Shown here in pieces: positions 45,290 through 56,307 of a DNA stretch of 64,000 bases. The translations under genes and the position numbers were made by a program. The DNA comes from Pseudovirgaria hyperparasitica. Its lineage: Eukaryota; Ascomycota; Dothideomycetes; Acrospermales; Acrospermaceae. The stretch spans positions 494,186 to 558,185 of the forward strand of contig NW_022985555.1 of assembly GCF_010093815.1 (NCBI RefSeq), given 5' to 3'. Under the pieces are notes generated by a model. It ran no database searches and was not told the DNA's origin. It saw only the letters and a list, made by a program, of their open reading frames with translations. Position 1 is the first letter of the stretch; every line of letters starts with the position of its first letter.

Positions 45290-47128
45290 CTACCACATCA
45301 TTATTGCAACAGGCACTTGAGCACTTATGAATGCAAGGATGACCTTCCACTGCAGCGCGAATCCGTCTGCGAACAAATGCAAGACATTGTCTCTCTCTGA
45401 TACAGACAAGGTCCGCACGGCCTCTGTTGATCGCAAGATCGCTCCAACCTCTTCGGCATCTACAATATGTCCCAAGCTGGGGTGCAGGCGAGCATTCAGC
45501 ACGGCTGTTATCACTCCAAGTCCAACAGCTCCTCCCAAATAGCGGAACTGAGTGTTGGCTCCAAGGGCCGAAGCTTAATCACGGTCAGCTAACATCGCTA
45601 TACCTGGATCGAAGACTTACAGATGTTCTTGCGCTCTACGATCTGTGGAATACAGGAGGTTGCGATCGCATTGCTAAGCCCTGAACCAAGCCCGAAAAGG
45701 ACTTGAAACCCGTATTGAGAGGCCTGGACTTCGGTAGAGAACGGGAGAAGCGCGAACCCAATGGCGCCAGCGAGCTGGAATGCAGCGCCTACAAGTAGCG
45801 CAAACGTTGGCTTGATCTTGAGTTTCTCGACTGTCGCGGCACCAGCCACTGCGCCAACCGGGACCATAACGATGAATGCAAGAAGACGTATACCAGAGGC
45901 AAGCGCGCTCAAAGAATGAATCGTTTGCAGGCGTTGAGGGATCTGAATGACGGCTGAGGTGAATGGAGCACCAACAAGAAAGGAAACCATGAAAAGCGCA
46001 ATGCACCTCCGCTCTACGAACTCCCAGGATAGGACAGGCACGAGAGCGCTATTAATCTGTGACCCAAGCGTCTCCCACGCGGTGAAGAGGAGGAGACAAA
46101 GGCCGGACACGAGAAGAAGCGCAATGATGAGTCCAGAGCTCCATTCGTAGTCGATTCCGCCCTCCTCGAGTGCAGTCACGAGAGGAACTGATACTCCCAA
46201 GAATAGCAAGGCTCCGACAATGTCTAGGCGTCGTAGCGAGGCGTACGAAATTCGATTACGCTCCTGTGGGCGATTGTGATAAGGGAAGAAGTTAGGGATC
46301 GCAATGCACAGGATGACGAAGGCGACTGCAGCAATTGGTACACTGGAACAATCAGTTTGTGTTCTTCACGGAATAGGATGGCAACGTACTTTATCCAGAA
46401 AACCCATCTCCAACTCGCGTGGTCTACAATCGCTCCTCCAATCAATGGTCCAATGGCAAACGAAACAGCCGTCACAGCCGCAACGAGTGAAACATATTTG
46501 GGGAAGTCCTCAGGCCGGATGGCTTCGGCGATCACAGTCATCGCCATATTATACATGCCAGCACCTCCGATACCCTGAAAGGCTCGAAGAACAATCCTGT
46601 TTACAAGTCAGTAGACGCCACTGATGGGCGCCACAACACTTACAGTTGCGTAGCAGTCTGGGCCGTAGCGCATCCAATCGAGAACGCGATAAACAAAGCA
46701 AAGGCCGCAAGCGTGAACGTTTTCCTACCGAGGACATGACTAAACTGTGCCCAGATGATTAGGAAGCCTGTACATCGTCAGAACTAATATACAACCAGCA
46801 GCCCAAACAGATCCTCACCAGTATAGGTCAACAGATATGAATTGACTATCCATGTGCTGTCACCATAGGACCCAAGATCATTTGTGATCCCCACTAACGC
46901 AGTCCCGGCGATAGACACTTCCATTGTCGCAAGGAAGATGCCCAGGTAGAGACTACAGATCGTCAGTATGTACTTGTAAAGATCCGCTTCGTAACCCGCG
47001 ACCTACCCGACGATAAGACATGACAGACGCCATCCTCGCAGAACAGAAGTATCCTGCTTCTCCTGAATCTGGGTATCCGAATCACTCGCATGCGAAGCGA
47101 CCCTCTCTGGCTCAGGTATACTTGACAT
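45290..47128 (-). CDS. MFS efflux transporter, DHA-type, six exons
   Basis: Exons 47128-47007, 46952-46819, 46767-46644, 46596-46390, 46342-45621 and 45573-45290; introns 54, 51, 47, 47 and 47 nt. The product is 530 aa. The frame closes exactly. N-terminus: MSSIPEPERVASHASDSD, an acidic tail. TM1 has LATMEVSIAGTALVG. The loop carries GRKTFTL, and the motif-C region is GPLIGGAIVDHASWRWVFWI. About 12-14 TM helices follow, ending in FISAQVPVAIMMW. Best placed with fungal DHA2/Tri12-like H+ antiporters that export toxins and drugs. It is co-oriented with the P450 gene 470 bp upstream (47599-49308). This is the transporter of the proposed acyl-modification cluster. Substrate unknown. Confidence 0.92.
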
Positions 47129-47598
47129 GATTGCAATGACAACACGACAACAAAAACGACAAGAAATCAGATATCCGGATGCAGAGCAGATCACAATGGA
47201 AGGATCAAGAGTTCACACGGGAAGCCGTATGGATGAATAGGACCCGCACGCTTGGACACGATTGCGTCCAAAGCCATAACGCCCACAAGCTTATCCCAAA
47301 CTCAAGCACCACACGCATGTCTCCGTCTTCATCGCAGATCTCGCCTTGGCTGTTGTAACAACCCGCCGATCGACGCCAGTCCCGCCTGGGGGCCAACGCT
47401 ACGTTTGCGATGAGTATATCCCAGCACGGCGCCCCCTCCCCCTGAGCTCACTCAGCCCTCTCCGGCACATCCGCTAATCAATCCGAACATCCATCCCTCT
47501 TCCGGCAACACGACATGACATCACATGCAGCCCTGTCACCAACGTCATATGTCTCTCGAAACACAACTCCGCATACTGATTCATTCATTACAGTCACT
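47129..47598. other. Intergenic, MFS promoter region
   Basis: 470 bp between the P450 stop and the MFS start (same strand). C-rich on the plus strand near 47430-47470. No site recognised. Confidence 0.45.
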
Positions 47599-49308
47599 CT
47601 ACAAACTACCCCTGGAATATGACTCTACACGATCCATGCGCGGCCGCGCGCTATCCCGCCGCCAGCGCGCTTGCAACTCCGGCCCATTGAAGAAACTCAG
47701 AATATGATCGCGCTGCGCAAACTCGGCGCACGATGCGTCGGTACTGTCGTCGTTATGTGCGCGCCGCACGTCGAGGTGCCATAGGAGCGTTGCTATAATG
47801 GCGCCGACTTGCATGTATGCCATGCTTTGGCCTAGACATGCGCGGGGGCCTAGGGAGAAGGGCATCCAAGCGCGCGCAGCGCGAGTGTCGGGGGCGAGCC
47901 AGCGGTCTGGTTGGTACGCGAAGGGGTCGGGGAAAGCGTCGGCGGAGTGGTGGAGGCTGTATATACCTGTGCCGATGTCGGTGCCGGCGGGAATGTGGAT
48001 ATTGTTGGGGAGGGAGAGGCCCTGTGATTCGACTTCGCGGAAGAGGGCGCCGCCGACGGGGGGTGCAAGGCGGAGGGCTTCGGTGATGCAGGCGTGGAGA
48101 TATGTACAGCGGGCCATTGCGGTGCCGGAGCGGATGGATGACGGGTTGGGGAATGCGGAGCGGATTTCGGTGACGAGGCGGGTGTAGATTGAGGGATTGG
48201 AGGTTGTGTAGTGGAGGGTTGCGGCGAGCGCGGAGGCTGGTGTGCCGGAGCCGGTGACCATGAGGAATTTGCACTCGGACCAGAGCTGTGGGAGGAGTTG
48301 TTCTGGGGGTGTGCTTGGAGCGAGCGAGGATAGCATGGAGTGCATGAGGTTTGGCGTACGGTGGTCTGGCTTCTCGGTTGCGGCGCGGGTGTAGTCTTGT
48401 GCCATGGTGAGGAATTTCAGACCGTACCAAATGCCGCGAGGGCAGAAGAGCTTCTCGAGATGTAGGTTAATCAGGTCGAGGGATTGCACGAAGGCGCTGT
48501 TGAAGCGGTGCAGAGGCGCGATGGCGTCGACCATGAACCGATATGCCGACGAACCCAGGAGGTTGAAATTCTTGCCCAGACATGTCTCGCTCATGATATC
48601 AAAGACCATATATCGACCTACACGAACCGTCAGCACGCAGCCTAGCACATAGTAGAACGAATACGCAAACGCACACAAACTCGATATATCCACCGTATCA
48701 CTCCACTCCTCTCGTCCCTTTGGCGCAATCTGCTCCACAAACTCTCTTGCCTTGTGGAGAGCAAAGTCCTCTGTCCACGCCATCTGCTCTCCGGACAACG
48801 CCTTCCGCACCATTGCACGCTTCTCCGCACTCACTCCTTTATCATGCACATTATGCACATTGCGCGGCCCTGCGATGAGGCCCATGTACGCGCGCGCCTT
48901 CTTCACTTTGTCGGTGCGGTATATCACTATTCGCGTATATCAGTCCGTTTGATCATGCGCTTGATTATGTGCAGTGAGCTTACCATGCGCCGCGTCCACC
49001 GTGTTGAAGAGCAATTTGTTCGACCCATACCGCACCACGTCGCCGTGTTTTTGGTGTAGTCGGTATATATCCTTGTGCATGTCGCCTTTATACGCGTGCC
49101 ATGCTGCGTACCAGTCGCTTGCAGCGGCACATTTCGGGCCTGGGTAATGCGCTAGGGGGTGGAAGTACAGACGGTATATGGTGCGCGCGAGGAACTTTGG
49201 ATCTGATTAGTTGAGTGGGGACGTGAGAGTTTCAGAGATGAATACGTATGCTATGGCTATGAACAGAAACACCAGAATGGAGATCCGGTATGGTGAGATT
49301 TCAGACAT
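47599..49308 (-). CDS. Fungal cytochrome P450 monooxygenase
   Basis: Four exons: 49308-49246, 49194-48984, 48926-48675 and 48617-47599; 514 aa. The N-terminal anchor ISILVFLFIAIAYFLARTIY is rebuilt by splicing, then PLAHYPGPKCAAASDWY, the usual proline-rich hinge. The I-helix is LMVTGSGTPASALAATLHY, the K-helix ExxR is EALRLAPP, the PERF-type motif is PDRW, and the heme-binding motif is FSLGPRACLG with Cys 436. The third intron (57 nt, branch TGCTGAC) is a multiple of three with no stop, so translation could run through it unspliced. It hydroxylates or otherwise oxidises a hydrophobic substrate with electrons from CPR on the ER. Substrate unknown; the neighbourhood suggests a lipid-like one. 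Confidence 0.95.
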
Positions 49309-50561
49309 GGTCTTTTTGCATCGTGGTGCTTCAAGTGTGGTGTTAAAGATGCTGATGTTTGTGTTTGATGGTTGATTACCTAGGGAAAAGTGTAACCTTC
49401 AAGACAGGAGGACGAGCTACAGAGCCGCACTGCAGGGTCACCAGAGGAGCCGACGCCGCCCGGGAGGATGCACATGCATGGAGGACACAATGATAGAATG
49501 ACAGGACAACAAGGCAAAAGACAAGCGCCCCGTTCTCGCTATCACTACCATTCACGCTGCATCAGAGGGCCAGGCAATGAGACAAGTGCGTCATCCACTC
49601 AACCGTCCGGCTCAGAACTGCCGTTTCTATTTTCGGGATATTGCTGCATGCGGCAATGATGATCAAACATAACAATCGTGTGTCCTATCTCTCTGCCCGG
49701 CTGAATGCCTCGGGGGAGGGGGGTTTGCACGGAGCACAGCAGATCCGCAGCGCCAAAAGTTCCAAAGTGCCGGAAAAGCGGAGCAGCTAGCGTGCGCCTC
49801 ACCCGGCAGCGGTGAATGACAACAGACGTCAACTTGCAGTGCTACATATTATGCTATCTGCGCAGTGCTCTACCATTGATATTATCATCCATGCGATAAC
49901 TCACCATAGCTACGTCTCATGCGTACCAATTCTCACGGCGAAGCCATAGATATACACGTACCATCACAGCATCCTCATACCGAGGCGCATCTAAGCACGG
50001 CCATGTCTTAAACTTCCGCATACGGGCGGCGCCATCGCTCGATCCGATGCGTCATGTCTAGCGTATCCATACCAAGCTATGCAAGTATGAGAGATCGTGG
50101 CCCCCATTCACGGTTGTGTGGGTCGTCTTTTGACCTGTCTTGGACTTAGTGCGCTGCGTGTATATCTTGTCACGCGCTCGCTGGGGTAAGACGGGCTGCT
50201 GGGCAATGCGATTCCGATGGCAGTTTTGCGTGTGGCGTTCTTGGGTGTGGGGTGCTTTCTGACGTGGTGCGTGGGAATAGGGAATAGGAATTAGTGAGGT
50301 TGTACTCGGTGTCGAGGTATGCGACGGGGTTCCGTCTACAAGCCCAGGAGGGTGGGCATGTTGAATGTGAATGATATGGACGCTCTACGAAGGTTGGGAA
50401 GGAATAATGGAGGGGATGGTAAATCAGTAGATTTGGTATATACATTTATTGTGTTCGCTAATGCTATAGTCATGATGCAACGACAACATATCGTTCAAGA
50501 CACCCGCTCCACTCCATTCATCCAGTCAGACCCGCGTAATGATCATAGGCCCTTCACCAAA
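49309..50561. other. Intergenic, nothing recognised
   Basis: 1.25 kb between the P450 start and the 3' end of the receptor-like gene (both minus strand). A G-run (GGGGGAGGGGGG) lies at about 49710-49722. No gene supported. Confidence 0.5.
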
Positions 50562-51758
50562 TCACACTCTACTATGCTGCGCAGTGACCCTCACATCATG
50601 CCTGACATGAATCTGCCCCGGCATCCTTGGCAAATCTCTGTCCATCTCAAAACTCCTAGTCCCATCACTACTTCCCTTAGACAGCAGACTCGGCTCCGAC
50701 GAGTCCCGCTCCGTCGCATGCGTCGTCTGATCGAACACCATCGAGTTTCGACTCCGCGATGACAAGACGTTGCTCGTCGTCCTGCGCAGCCACTCGTACG
50801 CCGACGTCATCTGCTTGCTGTACACCAGCTTGGCCAGGATCGGGCGGTACGTCAATAGACATGCCGAGATGAGGTAGATGCTGGCCTCGACAATGACCCA
50901 GAGGATCAGGGGCGAGGCATACCATGTTGGGTCGGATGAGTACTCGTTTAGGAAGAACTGCGCAAAGCGGATAACGGATGTGATGAGACCCCTGTATATG
51001 TTTAGCGATTGTGAATCCACAAGGCGGGCGAGGAGCTTACACTGAGGCGATGAGGAAGGTCGCGTAGAGACCGAGACGCACGTGGTTTGAGACTTGTAGC
51101 TTGCGCACCACGGGGATAGGGAGGAGGAGCATCGCAACATCGGTAACAATGTTTATGAACGGGCCCCAGATGAGGAGGGCTTGAAAGTTGAGGCAATGAC
51201 GGCCAGGCTTTGTTAGTTCCCAGGAATACTCCTGGCCGTTGCACTGGAATCCGACGAGGAAACAGTTGATGACGGTTGCTATGCCTAGTGCAGCGATGAG
51301 AATCCAACAAGCGATACGGCTGAACTTGTCGATGAAGATGCGTAGGTAGAGTACTAAGACTGAGATCTTAGGTAGCACAGAAGCGATGGTGAAGGTAATG
51401 GGTACTGCATAGAATGCATTGCGGCCAAAGTTGGGAATCTGTTCGGGTTCGTTCGTCATCACCCAAGCGATGCGACGGCCAGCGCCCCATCGTGGTGCAA
51501 CTGTGGATTAATATCAGAATGGACCATCTTATTATTGTGATACTTTGACATACGGAGTCCATCAATGCAAAGGCCCGTCACTGTTAGCCATGCTAGCACC
51601 ATGAGAAAGTCATCCCAGTACCACGGCGTCTTCTGCTGTTGTCGCGATATAAATCGAAGAATCACGGCAGTTTGATTCAACGCAAGAAAGACAGCAGCAG
51701 TGACAATCAGTTGATTGGAAGAGTCATCGTAGAAACCAGGAGGTATCTCGGTAGGCAT
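50562..51758 (-). CDS. Pth11-like rhodopsin-fold 7-TM membrane protein
   Basis: Exons 51758-51554, 51500-51041 and 50991-50562; introns 53 and 49 nt; 364 aa. Seven hydrophobic helices: around NQLIVTAAVFLALNQ, DDFLMVLAWLTVTGL, FTIASVLPKISVLVLYLRIF, the ACWILIAALGIATVINCFL block, GPFINIVTDVAMLLLPIPVV, LGLYATFLIAS, and ILWVIVEASIYLISACLL. QCNGQEYSWE lies in an outer loop, and IVTDVAMLLLPIPVVRKLQV is the hallmark of fungal rhodopsin-domain (Pth11-related, CFEM-less) receptors. The cytosolic tail is ~90 residues and Ser-rich. Ligand unknown. These genes are often near secondary-metabolism or host-response loci. Confidence 0.9.
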
Positions 51759-52095
51759 TTTGAGTATGAGTGATTTGAATGACAAGTATGAACAAAATCA
51801 AAACAGAGAGATAGAGGTCAGACCCATGTCTTATGAATCCCGGGAACCTCATCGGTGATATAATTGGTGTCGGTCAATAATGCTCGTTGATCATAGTAAG
51901 CTAGCCTGCAGCGAGACAAGCTCGGATACACTGATCTACTAGAACTACCGATTGGGGCCAAATGCGGCCACATACACATACGTAATGTGGGTAAGACTAG
52001 GTCGTATAATTGCTTACGTTATTTGAATGCTCGGACGACGAGAATTACGAAGGAGTTCTCATACTTGTATTCTAGCCTAATTTCCATAGTGTTCA
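51759..52095. other. Intergenic, 5' region of receptor gene
   Basis: 337 bp. Contains GGGGCCAAATGCGGCC-like sequence near 51955-51970. No clear element. Confidence 0.4.
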
Positions 52096-53850
52096 TCATA
52101 CAGTATAAACTTTTTCAATCTCGTCTTTGAACTGCTCCATGGCCATCTTGCGCTGAACATAACCTTTTGGAGACTTGGGAAGATGTTTCCCTTGCGGTAC
52201 AAAAACAACGTGATGTCTCTCGATCTTTATTTGCGGCGGAAACAGGTTGTTACAATCATTGATTGTCTCCCAGACCTGGTCAATGCTTGTTGCTAGGTCT
52301 TCACACGCTGCGGCTTCCAGTTCGACCAACAATGCTGTATAAGGTCTTTGAGTCCCTACCATTGAGACTGCTGCCACGAGAGAATGTGCTGATACTCTAT
52401 CTTCAAATTCGAGGGGATTGACGGTATCACCTGTACTCAGGATGAGTATATCGTCTATCCGCCCTTGGTACATCCAGAAACCTTCACGCTCAGGATCAGG
52501 CATGAATGTGTCTCGGGTCGAGAACTCTTGGAGCTCTGGAAACAGCTTAAACACAGCCTGCTCATCCTCCGGGTCTCTGTTCCGGACTACTACGGCCTCA
52601 AAGACCTCTTCGTTCGGCACTTTGCGGAAATCGAGTCCCTCTCCTGGATGGAACATTATACCTGTTGTTATCAGAAAAGGGTCAATGAGAATGATTCGAG
52701 GTATTGACTTACTATTCCAAGCACCTGCGTCCCATGGTCCGGCCGGCGATATCTTGTGTAGAACCCCTATGTCACTAGTTCCGTACATTCCCATAAGCCG
52801 GAAACGACGGGCTAGAATATTTCCAGACGTCTTGGAGATCGGTCCGCCTCCAAAGCCAATCGTCGTGACTTTTGCGGCGACCTCTTCTAGCAAAGAAGGG
52901 TTTGTTGCAATGTTGTCCAGGATGAAAGGGGGTGCGATAATCATAGAAGGATCGTTGCGTCGTACGAGCTCCATTACGGTGTCGATATTGAGAGGGGAAG
53001 TAGGCAAGGGGAACAGAACAGTGATCTGATTGGCCAGCGCTCCAAAGAAGTTTGGGAACAGACTGCTACTCAGATTCGGAGGCGCAACTACGCACAGTTC
53101 AATGCCATGCGTGAAGCGTTCACGACTCGAATGGCCATCTGGAACTGAGCTTTGATTCCGTTGGATCCACGCAGCAGCCCAGTCATGTGTGAGAGTGATA
53201 GGCTTAGGTGGTCCAGTAGTCCCAGACGTATGTATGACCACCAAGGGCTCTCCACGGGCTGATTGGAAGGTCTTTTCGTAAGGATAGTGCTCCACCACAG
53301 TCTCGAGCAGACTCATGAGGGATGGGATCTCATGGATGTCGAGCTGCATAAACTCTGACAGAGACGAAGCCAGAGGGAAATCAGCAGAAGCTACGAGGAA
53401 CTTTCTGCACTCCAGTCGTTTCAATAGCTGACTCAGTCCTGCAGCAGGATATGCAGCGGAAGGGAAGACCATCTTAATGGTGTCAACTGCGTTTTTTTGG
53501 ACTTGACAATTTGCTCTGCGTACCTTATAGCCTGCTTTGACTGCAGCGAGAATTGTAATGATGTATCGGATATCCCATGGACCAACGTATGCGAGAGTCT
53601 CAAAGTTGAGAGACTTCCCAAATCGTTTCTCCAACCACATCGCTAAACCATTCACAGCATTGGCCAGTTTCGAGTAGGTGACCTTCTGGAAGCCATCTTG
53701 GAATGTCTGGTCGTTTCGTGGTATCTTAGCCCACACGGTATCAGGTCTGTAGTTTGCGAGACCATCAACTACGTTAACAAGGAGTTGTTTGTTTTGTGCT
53801 CTCGGACTTGGTGGGCGTGCCGAGCCTTCTGTGAACTGAAGTGATGGCAT
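52096..53850 (-). CDS. Stand-alone adenylate-forming (ANL) enzyme, NRPS-like A domain
   Basis: Exons 53850-53524, 53472-52713 and 52661-52096; 550 aa. Both introns are exactly 51 nt, in frame and stopless, but homology demands their removal (AAVKAGYK|MVFPSAAY and AWNS|IMFHPGEGL). Core motifs: A3 VIHTSGTTGPPKP at 188-200, then GGGPISKTSGN, the A5-like MGMYGTSDIG, A8 YQGRIDDILILSTGDTVNP, and the A10 lysine in LPKSPKGYVQRK. The protein stops about 20 residues after A10, where NRPS-like reductases continue with a phosphopantetheine domain and a reductase. So it is either a free acyl/aryl-AMP ligase or acyl-CoA synthetase, or a truncated relative of A-T-R enzymes. Substrate specificity not readable. 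Same strand as the thioesterase upstream. Confidence 0.92.
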   Translation of the reverse strand: MPSLQFTEGSARPPSPRAQNKQLLVNVVDGLANYRPDTVWAKIPRNDQTFQDGFQKVTYSKLANAVNGLAMWLEKRFGKSLNFETLAYVGPWDIRYIITILAAVKAGYKVRRANCQVQKNAVDTIKMVFPSAAYPAAGLSQLLKRLECRKFLVASADFPLASSLSEFMQLDIHEIPSLMSLLETVVEHYPYEKTFQSARGEPLVVIHTSGTTGPPKPITLTHDWAAAWIQRNQSSVPDGHSSRERFTHGIELCVVAPPNLSSSLFPNFFGALANQITVLFPLPTSPLNIDTVMELVRRNDPSMIIAPPFILDNIATNPSLLEEVAAKVTTIGFGGGPISKTSGNILARRFRLMGMYGTSDIGVLHKISPAGPWDAGAWNSKSIPRIILIDPFLITTGIMFHPGEGLDFRKVPNEEVFEAVVVRNRDPEDEQAVFKLFPELQEFSTRDTFMPDPEREGFWMYQGRIDDILILSTGDTVNPLEFEDRVSAHSLVAAVSMVGTQRPYTALLVELEAAACEDLATSIDQVWETINDCNNLFPPQIKIERHHVVFVPQGKHLPKSPKGYVQRKMAMEQFKDEIEKVYTV

Positions 53851-54414
53851 GGATTCGATACTTGGATTTCTATGTAGTCTTCTTCGGGTCTCTCAATGTC
53901 CTTATGCGTATAGCAGGCTTGCTTACGAGTGTGTAAGATTGCGATTGAAATGAATCTTACTCATCTGGGGTCGTCGATCTGTTCAACGTGGCAGTCACAT
54001 TGCATCACTGGTCGGCTAGACATTCGGCTGAACACGTTGATCAGAGGCTCTATTTCAGGCAACGGACCGAAGCCTGTTGTAGTAGGTGGAGCGTCGGTGT
54101 GTAGGATCAACAAGCTTATGCAGTGCGAAGATGAGGTTTGCAAGTTGCCCGGAGCTGCCCTGCGTACAACGAGTACCGACGTCCGGGCTTGCGATTGGTC
54201 GAGCTGGAGGGCGCATATGTCAGATAGTCTATAATATCACCGCATTGGGTGGGGGCCGTAAATATCCATCGAAGATGGCGCTGTGATCTGTCATGCGCAG
54301 ATCGATGTCAGTCTAAAAATGCCAAACGATGAAGATTTAGTATATTGCTGCTGATCAGCTCACATGCATGCATGTATACACTCTCAGCCTGTTTACATTG
54401 GCGATTCATGCTTA
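53851..54414. other. Intergenic between thioesterase and ANL enzyme
   Basis: 564 bp (both genes minus strand). It should hold the ANL promoter. No motif recognised. Confidence 0.45.
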
Positions 54415-55501
54415 TCACATCTTGCCTTTGATACCTTGCTGTCGCCTCAGATCGATAATAGCACAGAGATGTTGCGCTAAGGCTACCAGTTCCATACCTT
54501 CGTCCAGAATCTCAACCTTCATCGACATGCGAGAGTTCATAATTCGCTTCGCAGTAGCACGCACATAGAGCCACTTTACTCCTTTCTGAGGCAAACGTTT
54601 CCTGATCTCCAAATTCATGGACTGGGAGCTGATCATTGCGGGAGCAATGTAAGAGCCCGAAGACTCGTCCAGGGTTTCTGCGATACCTGCATTACGGTTC
54701 TTCCTCTGCTGTAACCCAATCTTCACACTAGATGCTTGCGACCCAGTGGATCCTGGGAAGTAGTTGTCTAGGATAGGGAGAGAAACATCGGCTACGAATC
54801 CAAGCATATCGTTTGTAAACCAGTTGTCTGGGTCTGTTGGAGTGATCCACTGCTCGCGGTAGCTTGGATCCTCAAGGTCGACGGGAACGAAGAACTTCAG
54901 ATATGAATGGACTTTGCGAAAACCTTTGGGGTTGTAAGGTGTAAGGATAGAGATCCATCGATCGTCTGCATCATCTGAGAGTTTCGAGAGGTTTACCTCT
55001 GTTGGTCTGGGGTTGATATTCCAGGGTACATCAAACGAGAATCCGTTCGCTGGTTGAGCGATATTGGTCAAGCTTTATTAAAACAGTGAGCTCAGGAAAC
55101 TGGGCGAGGATGGGATGCTTACTTCAAGAGCCCTACCATAGCATCTTTGCCACCCTGTTGTATCGTAGCTCTCACCGTAGATGCGGATTTCCCAATATGC
55201 ACTGGGGTGATGAAGATGCATGCTTCAGTGGGCGTGAGATACCGCAGGAATTGCCATTGAATGTTGATCACATCTGGCTGGTCAAGATCTGGATAGTTCT
55301 TTGATATGTAGTCATTGACAGCTTTGTGGGCTACCGCAACAGCAGCTCCTCCGAAGATTCCTAACAGTATCGTTCAATAGATATATGGAAGAGCAGTGGA
55401 TGCTACATACGAGGACCAAAAGTGTATGCGCTTGGAATCTTGATCAAGTATTCACCCTCTAACTTTGATGATGGTTGCAACGCTGAAAACCTGGGAGGCA
55501 T
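54415..55501 (-). CDS. Acyl-CoA thioesterase-like protein (4HBT_3 hot-dog family)
   Basis: Exons 55501-55411, 55360-55123 and 55072-54415; introns 50 and 50 nt; 328 aa. The start MPPRFSALQPSSKLEGEYLI leads to PSAYTFGPRIFGGAAVAVAH, the typical N-terminal hot-dog opening (a Gly-Gly turn before the long helix). PTEACIFITPVHIGKSASTV forms the central strand. The second half (WLYVRATAKRIMNSRMSMKV) is the second hot-dog lobe. The family is common in fungal metabolite clusters and peroxisomal lipid metabolism; it hydrolyses acyl-CoA or releases acyl chains. No peroxisomal targeting signal at the C-terminus (GIKGKM). It is divergent from the desaturase with an 806-bp shared region. With the ANL enzyme it suggests acyl-chain handling. 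Confidence 0.9.
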
Positions 55502-56307
55502 CACTGATCCAGCCATTAGGCGTATATGCTCACTTGAGTGATCAGGGCTGTTTGATTGATGAACAATTACCCTGTGTCAACATGAAATGGTGCATGAACA
55601 AACAAAGGAATCGTAACGGCGTAAGAGCCGCGGCACAGCCAGTGGCTGGCCCCCACCGCTCATCCGAGTCAGGGGTGGGTCTGCTGGCAGATAGGGTGCG
55701 TATTTTGTGGCATGGTTGACGCCTCTACGTCATAGCTATTTAGTCAGACTCCTTTGATTCAGCTTCATTCATTTCTGGTGTCAGACGTCAGGTCTCATCT
55801 CATCTCCTCTGCTGGCCAGCAAGCAAAACACTGCCTCCTCTTGAACCGTATGATGGCTGTGGTAACAACAAGGCAATCCTGTACTGAGTGCCCAGTCCCA
55901 AGAGGCCCGTTCGCCTTGTCGGAGTATCAATGTCCGCTAATGGGACTATTACTTCTTTAATGCTGTCGATCTGATCCAGTAGACTTGATGATCCGCTAGA
56001 TACAGGATTGGGACAGCCCCGAGGCCTCCCTCCCCCCTGTTGTCCATCGGCGAGACAGCCTTGCGGAGACCAGGCAATGGGCCAAGCGATTGGTAACGCT
56101 GCTCCGGCGAGTGACGCTGATACTGTACTCTATGAAGACAAACCTTCTGCCCATGACAGGCATTAGCGCTATGACATTAGTCGCAGCTTTCATAAAAGAC
56201 CTTCGCCGCCGAACTGGCTCTTCTAAAGCCACAAATGGTAGAAGAATCCTACAAAGGCACCGTTCTGCAGGGACCATTCGTTCTGCCGCGCATTTGCTCC
56301 TCTCATC
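55502..56307. promoter_or_regulatory. Divergent promoter between thioesterase and desaturase
   Basis: 806 bp. Contains a CCCACC-N16-GGTGGG inverted repeat near 55651-55678 and a CCGCGG palindrome near 55629. Either might be a zinc-cluster-type site, but this is only suggestive. Confidence 0.4.

Noticed and set aside
47753-48430. 225-codon frame overlapping the P450
   Set aside because: Shadow frame without domain; the P450 heme, ExxR and PERF-type motifs are in the annotated frame.
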